Shown one piece after another: positions 46,862 through 57,944 of a DNA stretch of 64,000 bases. A model generated the notes under the pieces. The model worked only from the letters and a program-made list of their open reading frames with translations, was not told where the DNA came from and searched no databases. The translations under genes were made by a program, and so were the position numbers. The stretch is from positions 70,785,495 to 70,849,494 of the forward strand of contig CP141127.1 in the NCBI GenBank assembly GCA_035236585.1. The letters are read 5' to 3'. The DNA comes from Warburgia ugandensis. Its lineage: Eukaryota > Streptophyta > Magnoliopsida > Canellales > Canellaceae. The stretch's first letter is position 1, and every line of letters starts with the position of its first letter.

Positions 46862-49578
46862 TGATAAGTGTTTAATTTTGTATAAAAACCATCTAATTAG
46901 TATCCATGTGTTATAGTTTATAGCATTAAATTAGGGTTTTTAGACCAAAATTCATAACACTTGCATTTTTTGACCTGATGAAGCAAAAGTTTGTTATTTT
47001 GTAGGTCCAGAGGCTAATTCAAGGTAAGCATGTGATTAATCATTTTTTTTATAATTTAATTTTTTTTTTTTTACTTTTTGTAGGAAGTAAGAAGATGATC
47101 CAATGGCCAAGATCGATTGAGATAAAAATTGAAGATCAAGATTTAAAAATGGAGTCAGAGCCTCAAAATCATCAATCCAACATGAAATCAAGAGCAAGAT
47201 AATCTTATGGAATAGTAATGGATCTGATTAAAGGAGGTAAAGATGGCCAAAGTGAGTCCATAATGTAAGCTATGCGTTCCCACCACCTTTGCATGGAAGT
47301 CACTTAAGCCACCTTATCCATATAATCCATGAAAGAAGGTGGCAAGCTAAGAAATTCAAGCCAAACCATACAATCCACTCACTACTCAAGCCAAGGGTTC
47401 AAGGCAAGGAAGCTTCCTAAGCCAATCATGAGCTTAGCCAATGAAGCCTTCAAAGCTAGCCATCTAAGCCATCAAGCTAAGCTAGATGGAAGGCTAGGAT
47501 TGGAAGAGATTCAAAGGAGTTATCCATGAGTTATTTTGAAGATAATTAAGAAAAAATCTATTAAAATAAGAGGGCATGTGGACCAATGGGATAAGAGCAA
47601 CCAAATTTTAGAGTTTTTCTCACTTTTCTCCACTTTTTCCTTAATTTTCACCTCACTCTTAAGATTCACCACGAATTTTCAAAACTCTCACTCCTTCCAC
47701 CTCTTAAGAAACTTCATAACCAACCAAGTATCTCCACCTAACACACCCCCCCCCATCCCTTACCCATCTCATTCCCAACGAGTTTTCTAGTTTATAGGAG
47801 TTCAACAACTTTTGAAGGGGGGAGATGCCCCTTCCTAAAAAGATGGCATCTCCCACCTAACTTCCCTTCCTTAAGTAAGCCTTCTTCCACCCACTTTCCT
47901 AATTGAGGTCCACCTCTTTTCTCCCATCCTAACCTTCAATTTGATCCTCTTTAATCCCCATCACACCTTAATACTAAGTTACCATAGGAAAAATAGGAAG
48001 AACCTCATATCTAGCCCAAAATCCAAGTACAAAAGACTTTTCTCCATTATAAAAAGGACTTCTCCTCCATAGGAAGGAGATGCCCAATTCTTTCTAGCTT
48101 TTTTTTTTTCCTTTTTCTTGATGTTTTGTGATGATTTTGGGTGTTGCCACATCCTTCCAAGGTTCATGCTTCTTCCTCAAGTGTTTAGCCTAGGATTTGT
48201 GGGAGTTTTGATTCATCTTTGAAGGTTAGTTAGCCTTTGCTGAAATTTCTTCTATTCATGCCATCTTTTGCTTTGTTTTCCTTTAGTTTTTCTTATTTTT
48301 AAACTAAGATTAAAGTCTAGTTTTTTCTTAGAGTGATAGCAAAGGGAAGTCATCTTGAATCTAGTTTTGTTCCTTATTTAGCCCTCTTAAATTTACAAAT
48401 TTGATTGCTTAGATTCCATTGATTGTTGCCTTAGTTTTGCATAACATTCTCCCTTGATTTCTAGCATATTTGTACATGAGTGAATGTTGAAACAATTAAA
48501 GAAGAGTTTGGCTTGTCATTGAAGAGTGATTTAGATTAATTGAACATCATTGTAATAGAATTTATGTTTAAGATTTGAACAACATGTATGGAGTGTTATG
48601 TTGATGACTTCTTAGATGTGATTCAATGAGATTAATGGAATTTTCAATTCATGTTTGTGTCCAGCAGCAAGTTAACTTTGTTCTTGAATGTTTGAATGCA
48701 TTATAAGTGATTAATTACATGTTTTATATGTTATAGTCATTGAATGTTTCAATTGCATTACTTTTGGAATTTCTTGAATGAATTGTGTATGTCAATTTTC
48801 AGCACTATACAATCTTGGTCACTTGACTTTTCAAGAGCCCAATTAGATTGTTAGGTAGCTTACTTCATGTTAGAAGTGGAATTGCATACTTAGGTTTTCA
48901 ATAGGGTTGCTTTGATCAACTTATATCCAATGAATCATGCATACCATTTCAGGTTACATACATGATACTTGGGTAGTCTTTCTTTTATTGTTTGTTAGTG
49001 GTAAATCTTCCTTTATTTATTTTGTTTATTTGTAGATTAGATTCCATTAGTTGCATCTTAGTTAATTGGAAAGTAATCAAATTTGTCATATTTGTTAAAA
49101 TAATTGATTTGGTTGCTTACTTTTCTTACTTTTGCATAATTAGGAAAGTAGTGTGTTAAAGCACATTTACATTAAATTAGTTGTTAATTTCATATTAGAA
49201 AAAGGTAGTTTAGGAAAGTTTTTAAATTACATTTTAGGAAAATTGTTAATTGGAAAATTCATAAAATTTATATAAAAAAATAATTTAGGAAGGTTTTAAT
49301 TTTAGAAAGTGCATGTTTTAGGAAAGTTTTCCATTTAGTATGTTTCTTGTATTTATTTAGTTTTTATTTTTTGTTTTTACTTAGTTTCTATTTTTATGTT
49401 TTAATTCTCATTCTTAATTTATGTATAAAAATAATTTTAATTGAATTTTGGCTAGGTTAAATAGTTTAAAGTAAGAACCACTAGCATCACAATAGTTCAC
49501 TCCTCGTGGGATCAACCTTGCTTGCGTCAGAATACTACATTGATTTGTGCACTTGCGAGTTTAATTAAAACAGCAACA
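46862..49578 (+). mobile_element. 5' LTR of element G
   Basis: It begins TGATAAGTGTTTAATTTTGT and ends CAGCAACA. A TATA box (TATAAAAA) lies at 48048-48055. The 3' LTR has AATAGAAAAA at this place, so its box is damaged. The right end has GTTCACTCCTCGTGGGATCA and TGTGCACTTGCGAG, the Athila-type terminal block. Confidence 0.9.
48048..48055 (+). promoter_or_regulatory. Predicted TATA box in the 5' LTR of G
   Basis: TATAAAAA followed by GGACTTCTCC. The corresponding 3' LTR site near 59112 reads AATAGAAAAAGG. Confidence 0.6.
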
Positions 49579-49584
49579 AGTTTT

Positions 49585-49602
49585 TGGCGTCATTGCAGAG
49601 GA
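49585..49602 (+). other. Primer-binding site of element G (tRNA-Asp type)
   Basis: TGGCGTCATTGCAGAGGA keeps 14 of 18 positions of the tRNA-Asp site and lies 6 bases after the LTR end. Confidence 0.75.
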
Positions 49603-50853
49603 GTTGCAACAATTTGTGTAATGTTTCATACTTTAGACTATTTTCTCTAATCTAGGTTTAGGTTGCATTAGATTAGGGTTTATGCATACTTTTTGCATTG
49701 GTTGTTATTTTTCTCATATTGACACCATATTTCTTTGATTTTTGTGTTAAGAAAATTGACAAAGGAGTAGTGGTGATCCTGTGGGCCACAACTTCATCTT
49801 CTTAGCTTAAGTTTTATTGCTTTCCTAGATTAGGATTGAGTGAAACTTGTAGTGAGGCCCATTGTAAATTGTAATTTCTTTATTATTTAATTTTAAATGG
49901 GTTGTAATAATACAGGACAAGTGTGGGGTATGATGGCCCACACTTGATCATCATCCCAACCCTCACTATGAGTATCACTTACTCAATTTTTAGGATAATT
50001 TGCATTTAGTATAATATACATTTGGATATTAGTATAGTTTATATAGATTAGGACCATTTATTGACAATTGTTGCATCTTTACTTAGAATTGTTGCATTTG
50101 AGCACCTATCTAACCTTGGTTGGATAGCATATAGGCTACATTAGTTTGCTTTTTTATTACATTGCATATTTATACTTTATAGTGGAATTGAATTAATGAT
50201 AGTAAGGGCCCCACAGGAACCCTTATAAGATAAGGACTAAATTTCATCACTAGTTCTTTCTCCCACCTAGGAATCAATCAATATCCTTGTATGCCACAAT
50301 CTCAATCCTTGAGTATTAATTTAAAAATCAAGTAGAAAGAGATAGGGTATCAAGCTCATAGGACCTTTTAGAAGGACGCGATTTATTGTCACTTCAGTGG
50401 CTTCTAAGTATTGTGGTTATATTGTGTATTTTAAAATTCAAGTGATTTTTTCACACCTTCCGTTGATGTTAGTTTAGGTCTAAATGCCTCCCCTTCCATT
50501 GATATTAGTTTAGGTCTAAATGCCTCCTAACACGAGAATTGCATTAACCACTTTTAAGTAGAACTTAACTGGTAAGCAATAGTCAAATATGGATAGAAGG
50601 AGGAATTATTTAGATCTAGGTCTAAGAAGCTACCACTTATGCACTAAACAAAGATAATTAAGTTACTGCTTGATTAGTGCTTACTAAGATTTGATTATGC
50701 ATCACGTAGAGTTAAAGTCAACATTTAGATTAGGACATTTAGCTTAGGGTAGTTTATCAAAGGGCTTCAATCTCAGAAACTAGAGCTAACACCTTTCAAC
50801 TCAGAGATCAACGCAACCTAAGACAAGGGAAAAGAAACCAAGTTCCTATCCCC
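49603..50853 (+). other. Untranslated leader of element G
   Basis: It contains GTAGTGAGGCCCATTG (49851), GTGTGGGGTATGATGG (49921), a CTTCAGTGGCTTCTAAG block (50392) and GTCTAAATGCCTCC twice (50479 and 50514). The second copy is a small local duplication of about 35 bases. The order matches B, C and E. No genes are supported. Confidence 0.7.
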
Positions 50854-52330
50854 ATAGCTGAACCACCAGCAAAAGTCAAGCATAAGGCAATTAGAGATTT
50901 CTACGTGCCTCTACAACTCAACACCTCATCCTGCATAGCTTTACCTCCTATAAATGCCGACCACTTTGAGTTAAAATCAGGAGTCATTCAATTACTCCCC
51001 ACCTTTTATGGTCGAGACTGAGTAGACCCCTACCTAGAAATCAAGGAGTTCCTTCATATTTGTGCCATATTTAGGTTCTAAAAATTTTCAAATGACTCTA
51101 TTAAGCTTAGGCTATTCTCCTTCTCACTCAAGGACAAAGTAAGTCATGGCTTAATTCCTTGAAGGTAGGTTTTGTAAATACATCGGATCAATTATCTAAG
51201 AAGTTTTTGAATAAATTCTTCCCTGTTCACAAAACTAATTCCCTTCATTGTGAAATTATCAATTTCCAATGGATGGATGAACAGTATCACGAGTGCTTGG
51301 AACAATGGAATGAACTAGTGCAGAAATGCACTCATCATGGATTTGAGAAATTGCAGCAAGTTCAATACTTCTATGAGACACTAATGCCTCAAAATAGACA
51401 AATGGTAGATGCAGTAAGTGGAAGGGCCCTCATGCTAAAGATGAGAGAGAGGCTTGGGAGTTCTTTCAGACACTGGCCCATAATTCTCAGCAATGGGATT
51501 ATTCAAATAGGAGAGAGAGAACTAACCAACCTCTAAAGAAAGGGAGTGTATGTGAGATAGCAATGCATATAGATCTATCCTATAAGTTTGACTCTGTAGT
51601 TGAAATATTAAATAAACTTAAGCCTTTAGGTTGAAGAATAGTTAAGCTTGAAACTATGTTTCAATCTTTCATGACTGCTACTTTATCCATTAACCTCCAA
51701 GAGAGGTATGCACTACTTGTTCTAATCTAGCCCATCTAACTTTAGCCTATCCATCCAATAAAGTACATCCTAAATATCTTGTAGACCAAGCAAATGCATT
51801 GAACGCATATAGTCAACCTAGCAATAACCCGTATTTTGAGACCTACAACCTTGGATGGGTAAGCATCCCAATTTTTCCTAATCAAAGAATAACTACCAAG
51901 GGGGATCATCTATGAACTCCCAACTTCCCTCATAAAACTACAATTTCCCAGCAAGTAAATCACTTTCAACAATCTCAGCCACAAAAGAAACCATCTTTAG
52001 AGGAAAACATCCACACCATGCTTGAAAAACTTTTAAAAGATAATGATGACACGAGCAAGTATTTACACCAGTTGCAAAATAAGACTACACATTTAGCCAA
52101 TGTCAGCTATCAAGCCATATCAAGCCATAACCAAGTTGGATATATAGGTAAGCCAATTTTCGGTTGAACTACATAATGGAGGAAAGCCTCAATTCCCTAG
52201 TCAACCCATCCCCAACCCTAAGGTCAATTTGAATAGGGTTAAGTTCTCAAAATTAGAACCCTCATGAGCATGCCAAGGCTATAACCACCTTTAGCAGTGA
52301 TTGTCAAATCGATAACAAAGTAAGGCAAGC
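50854..52330 (+). pseudogene. gag: Gag of element G, start codon lost
   Basis: Athila-type Gag. The start codon is ATA at 50854-50856 where B has ATG. It continues AEPPAKVKHKAIRDFY, SCIALPP, VIQLLPTFYGRD, then a stop, LFSFSLKDK, FLNKFFPVHKTNSLHCEI, HECLEQWNELVQKCTHHGF and MVDAVSGRALM (51159-51470). A small loss near 51140 and many later stops break it. The second half (51600-52330) keeps a Gln-rich tail but no intact frame. Confidence 0.8.
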
Positions 52331-52399
52331 TAAGGAAACTACAAAGAGAAAGAGGCAACCAAAATACAGGAGAAAGAGAAAAGATAGAAAAACCATATG

Positions 52400-53150
52400 C
52401 ACCCTATGTACTTAAAGCCCATTTTCCTCAGTTACTGAACAAGGTTAGAAAGGGAACCAAATTCAACAAGTTAATGGAGGTATTTAAATATGTTCAAATC
52501 AATATTTTATTGCTCAATGTAATTAAAGTCATCCCTATCTAAGCCAAGTTCTTAAAAGATCTCTGCACAAGAAAAAGAAAGCTTTCCTCACCGAGTACGT
52601 AAGCTCTTTAATTCAACACAAGACCCCACCGAACTTTAAAGACCCAGGGTGTCTACCATTTTCTGTGTTATTGGAGATCATGTCATAGATAGTGCATTAC
52701 CTAACCTTGGGGCGAGTGTTAACTTTTTGCCATACTCTGTCTATGAGCAACTAAGACTTGGTGAGTTAAAACCAACCACTACCATGCTATAATTATGGAT
52801 AGATCTATCAAGATACCACATGGTTTAGTTGAAGATCTCTTGATACAAGTGGACCAGTTCTATTACATAGTTGATTTTATTGTACTGGACACCCAACATG
52901 CATCTAATCTCGATAGTCAGATTCCAGTTAGGACTTCAATTTTTGGCTACATCTAACACCATTATTAACTATAGGAATAGGTTAGTGAAATTGTCATTTG
53001 GCAACATAAAAGTTAAGCTAAATATCTTTAATGCCAATCAACAACATTTAGACCTTGATGATTCCAGTGATGTCAATTTGATTAAGAGTCTAACTAATGA
53101 CATTCATCCACTATTTTTATTTCTAACCCACTAGAGGCTTGTCTTATGCA
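52400..53150 (+). pseudogene. Protease and linker of element G
   Basis: It aligns with B 13208-13870. It shows CVIGDHVIDSAL and LGASVNFLPYSVYEQL near 52665-52750; the aspartate of the active-site D-L-G has become N (AACCTTGGGGCG at 52703). An open part at 52871-53134 encodes NYRNRLVKLSFGNIKVKLN and the start of the linker. Several frameshifts. Confidence 0.75.
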
Positions 53151-54300
53151 CTTTAAATGAGAATTTAATATAGACAAGTCCATTGAGGAGGTAAACAACC
53201 TTCTGGTGGCTGCTCCAATCATGGATACCTCAAAGTGCAGTCCTTATGTGGAACAACTTCCACCCTCTAAATCTATCCCCCACACCCTCAATAGAGCAAC
53301 CACCATCTCTAGACTTAAAACCCTTGCTTGACAACTTAAAATATTCATTCCGAGGCCCAGATGAAACCTTATCTATGATAATAGCATCATATTTAGAAAA
53401 TGAATAGGAGGGTAAGTTTTTAGATTTTCTTAAGGAACATAAAACTGCTCTAAGGTGGATGATAGTAGACATAAAAGGGATTAGTCCAGCCATATGCATG
53501 CATACGATACATCTAGAAGAAAACACAAAACCTTTTAGGGAAACCCAAAGATGACTGAACCCGCATATAAAGAATGTGGTTAGAGATGAAGTCCTAAACC
53601 TCTTAGATGTTGGCGTCATATATCCTATCTCTAATAATACTTTGTCAACCCCGTTCAGGTTGTACTTGGGATATTCGGGGTCATAGTAGTCAAAATTGAG
53701 GATAATTAGTTTGTACCAACATGCATGACCACCGGTGGGGAGTTTGCATTGACTACCATAAATTGAATGCAATCACGAGGAGAGCTCATTTTCCTCTAAC
53801 CTTCATTGACCAAATGCCAGAGAGGATGGCCAGATGTAACTATTATTGTTTTCTAGATGGGTATTCCAATTACAACCAAATTCCTATAGCAGCATAGGAT
53901 TAGGAGAAGACCACCTTCACCTGCCCTTTTGGAACCTTTGCTTACCAATGTATGCCTTTTGGGCTTTGTAATGCTTCATCTATATTTCAAAGGTGTATGT
54001 TGAGCATTTTCTCTAATATGGTAGAAAGATTTCTTGAGGTGTTTATAGATGACTTCTCAGTATTTGGGTCATCATTTGATGATTGCTTGCATCACTTAAA
54101 AGTTAATTCTAACAAGGTGTTAGGAGAAAAATCTTGTTTTAAACTAAGAAAAGTGTCATTTTATGGTACAAAGTGCAATAGTTTTAGGCCACATAATATC
54201 ACCCAATGGGATAGAAGTTGATAAGACAAAAGTGGATTTAATAGCCAACCTTCCTTCACCAATGATGGTGAAAGAAATCTACTCCTTTTTATGACAAGTT
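53151..54300 (+). pseudogene. pol: Reverse transcriptase of element G
   Basis: Copies retrotransposon RNA into DNA. In order: linker, then VVRDEVLNLLDVGVIYPIS (53578), a damaged region near 53640-53760, CNYYCFLDGYS (53835), TFTCPFGTFAYQ (53914), MPFGLCNASSIFQRCMLSI (53952), and the catalytic box VFIDDFSVFGSSFDDCLHHL (54040-54100). FIDD replaces the usual M/V-DD form. Frameshifts lie near 53650 and 53740. A 180-codon minus-strand frame over its first half is a shadow. Confidence 0.85.
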
Positions 54301-54379
54301 GGGTTTTACAAATGCTTCATCAAGGATTTTAGCAAAATTAACAAGCCCCTCTATGATTTACTTATAAAGGAGGCCACTT

Positions 54380-54870
54380 TTGACTTTGATGAGGACTGTA
54401 AAAAAGCATTTGAGCAACTTAAGACTGAGTTGACTTTTGCACCAATTATTCGACCACCAGATTAGAACACACCTTTCAAGAAAATGTATGATGCATCAGA
54501 TTATGCCATTGGAGCTGTTTTGGGGCAGCGCATCGATAAACTTCCCCATGTAATATACTATGCTAGTAAAAAACTAAATGACAACCAACTCAATTACTCA
54601 ACCATAGAGAAAGAGTTTTCAGCTGTAGTGTTTGCTTTGGATAAATTTAGATCTTACTTATTAAGGTCTAAAGTTATAGTATACTCGGATTATATAGCTT
54701 TAAAGTACCTCCTTTCTAAAAAGGATGCCAAAACTAAGTTGATCCATTGGATAATATTGCTATAGGAGTTTGATTTAGAATTATGAGACAAGCAAGGGGC
54801 CAAAAATCTTATAACAGATCACTTATCCAAACTAGTGGTAAAGCATACTAGCGATCACATGCCTATAGCT
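54380..54870 (+). pseudogene. RNase H of element G
   Basis: Degrades the RNA strand during reverse transcription. It starts with FDEDCKKAFEQLKTEL (54387), then MYDASDYAIGAVLGQRID (54484; catalytic D) and VIYYASKKLNDNQLNYSTIE (54550). KEFSAVVFALDKFRSYLL follows, with the catalytic E in the KEFSAV motif. In SDYIALKYLLSKKDAK (54690) the usual DH has become DY. It ends with HLSKL near 54820. It is open over 93 codons. Confidence 0.85.
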
Positions 54871-54999
54871 GAATCCTTTTTGGATGAACAATTATTTTAT
54901 ATTTCCCAATTACCTTGGTATGGTGATATTGTTAATTATCTTATTACAAGACAAATGCCTAATCATTGGACCAAACAAGACTAAAAGAGATTTTTGACT

Positions 55000-56205
55000 G
55001 AGGTTCGATATTTTACATGGGACGACCAATACTTATTCAAGTATTGTCCTGATCAGGTGATTAGGAGATGTGTACCAGATAGTGAACATAATTAAATCAT
55101 CTGTTTTGTCATGATCATGGATGTGGGGGCCATTTTAGTTCTAGAAAGACAGCTGCAAAAAATTTGCGGTGCGATTTTTATTGGCCTACCATATTTAAAG
55201 ATGCACGTGCTTATTGCACATGTGTAAGGTGTTAAAGATTAAGTAGTTTAGGAATGAGACATATGATGCCCTTAAACCCAATACTTATTAGAGAGCCATT
55301 CGATGTTTGGGGCATAGATTTTATGGACCCTTTCCTAATTCTTTTGAAAATCTTTACATCCCAGTGGGAGTGCACTGTGTGTCTAAGTGGGTGGAGGCTA
55401 TACCTTGCAAAACCAATGACCACAAGGTTGTGGCAAAAATTTTAAAAGAAAATATTTTTACACGGTTTGATACTCCTATAACCATAATAAGTGATGGGGA
55501 AAAATACTTTTGCAATAAAGTATTTGAGAATTTAATGGAAAAGTATGGTGTCAACCATAGAATAGCTACCCCATATCACCCTCAAACTAGTAGCCAAGTA
55601 GAGGTATCCAATAGGGAGATAAAATGAATTCTAGAAAAGACAGTTAATCTAAGTAGGAAAGATTGGTCTTTGAGACCTACTGCTTGGTCTATGGAAAGGC
55701 TTGCCACTTATCAGTAGAGTTAGAACACATAGGATATTGGGCTATTAAAAGACTCCACTTTGATTTGGATTTTGCCAAAACCCATCAAAAATTCCAACTC
55801 AATGAGTTAGAAGAATTGAGGAAAGATGCATATGACTTTGCACAATTATACAAAGACTAGATGAAGGTTGCACATAATTGTCAAATCTTAAGGAAATCCT
55901 TCATACCTAAACAAAAGGTCTTATTATATAACTCTAGATTGCATCTATTCCTAAGAAAACTCATAATTAGATGGACTAGACCTTATATAGCATGCACTGT
56001 CTATCCTTATAGGGCCATTGAGATTGAGAAGGATGGAGAAATCCAAAAAGTCAATGGTCAAAGGTCAAAACCTTTTCTAGAGATGCCTAATCCTGATATT
56101 GATGAGATACTATTAGAGGCACCTCAGTATCATACACACCTTAGATTACCACTCCAGGACCCCTTGCAGATTACCATCATTGTACTCATCATTATGTCAA
56201 GCTAA
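55000..56205 (+). pseudogene. Integrase of element G
   Basis: Zinc-binding part near 55095-55240 (CHDHG; CTCVRC) with a 1-base shift. Core (55300-55627): [11 protein letters not shown] (first D), ISDGEKYF (second D, with DGE for DGG), [16 protein letters not shown] (third residue E). Near 55672 about 60 bases are missing: the sequence jumps from KDWSL to YCLVYGKACHLSVELEH, losing the usual segment between. The C-terminal part, with FIPKQKVLLYNSRL, WTRPYIACTVYPYRAIEIE and VNGQRSKPFLE, is open at 55861-56205 and is the GPY/F-like domain. Confidence 0.85.
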
Positions 56206-57944
56206 AAATGTATAACTTAGTGCTCCTTGGGAGGCAATCTAGATGTTTTTAAAATCTTCATCTACATCTTTCCATATAGGATCCTATGTTTTCAAACATT
56301 AGGGACAATGTTTCATGTAGATTGGCAGGTGTAGAAGCATATAGCGATTTTGAATTCTCTTGAGCTTTTCACAAAAAAAAGCAAAAGAAAAGAAAAGAGG
56401 AAGAAGAAGAGAGAAAACATTTTTGGAAGAGTTCCTTTATTGTGATGCGAACTAGATGTTCATAATTTAGTAATTCTAATAATTCACCTCTTAATGGAAG
56501 TGTATATGACTAGTTTTACATAATATTCATATGTTGAAACATTTTATGAAAGTTAATTCTCGAAAAAACCATTTACACACAACACATAGTCAAGACTAAT
56601 AGAGAAGTATGACTTAGAAACCTTGAGAAAAATCAATGGAAACCTATAACCTAGTGAGTTTAAAGACTATCTTCTTTCATAGAGTTATAAGCAATTGACA
56701 AATTTCTTTAGTGTACATAATTTAGTGTGATCCTGTTATCCTTATTTTGGTTAACTATCAAGAATAAATATTAGTAATAACTTTCTTTCCAGAAAATTTA
56801 TTAAATCTGATAGGATTTAGGAAACCTAGGAAATGATATAGGCCATCCTTGTTCAACCCAGAGACATAAAGCCTATCCAGTATATTGCATACCACTAGTT
56901 AGCCCTTTGAGCCTATTATTAATGCCCTTCCTTCTTAACCCCACTTACCTTAACCCAAAAAAACCAATAAAATAACAACCATTACCCATTTTCAAACTAA
57001 GTAGAGTTAGTAGAAAAGTTCAAAAGAGGACAAAAATTCAAAGAAGTGAGAAAGTAATCTTTCTTCCAAAGAAGACAAAAAATGGAGTGCAAAAAATTAG
57101 AAAAAGAAGAGAAATTTTGAAAGACAAAGACAAAAATACAAAGAAATATTCACTTCAAGTATAACCAAAAGAAAAGCTATTCTAACAAATATTCATTGAA
57201 GACCTTTACTCAATTTTGAACCTTGGAAATCCTTATACCCTTCTTTTCTAAACCTGTCCTAAGCCTATATTTCGTCCTATCTAAAGACCTGTGGATTTTA
57301 GGTAGAACATAGCCTTAAAGAGAGATAAAAAGAAGGAATTAAGCTAAAGTGCACCGAATATTCTTAGTAATAACATTCACTCTTGATGATCACTTTCCTT
57401 TGTCTCCTTAGCATTTGAAGAATTATGTGAACCATTAGCTTATTAGATTTGGTCACATAATAAGAGAAATATGTTTAAACCCTTATTTGAGAGTTGTCAT
57501 TTTTGAGAGTATACCTGTGACGATTTGAGGTCAAGACATATTTTTAATGGAATTTAAACATATCAGTTAGAAGTCATGACTTAAATGGCTATACACCCAT
57601 AGGCACTCCAAGAGATAACTAGAATAAAATGTCTTTAGTATGTGGATGATTTGTAAAATGGCCAAACTTCTCCATAAAGTTATGAAAAATTAGTAGATTG
57701 CTAATGAATGAGGATTCTCTGAGATAAAAAAAGGGGACTCAACCTTAGTGAATTTTGTGGGTATATTCACTGCAAACCCTCACGAGGCCTAATTCATCTA
57801 CTCAAGGTAACATAGGGGTTTAAGGGCTTGTTACATATGCTAAATGCAATTGTGAGTATCTACGAAAGTGGCACTTTGTACCTATTTTTGTAAAACAATT
57901 TTTCACATGTTTTGCTTGGGACTAGCAAAATATTGGCTGGGGTG
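56206..57944 (+). other. 3' untranslated region of element G
   Basis: Collinear with C and E: GTGCTCCTTGGGAGGCAATC (56220), GGGACAATGTTTCATGTAGA (56301) and a purine-rich run at 56370-56415. It ends TATTGGCTGGGG (57931-57942), the polypurine tract, just before the 3' LTR. No genes are supported. Confidence 0.7.

Noticed and set aside
53230..53772. 180-codon open frame on the minus strand
   Set aside because: It lies opposite the linker and first RT part of element G, whose plus-strand translation is clearly recognisable. The minus-strand frame is a shadow with no motif.
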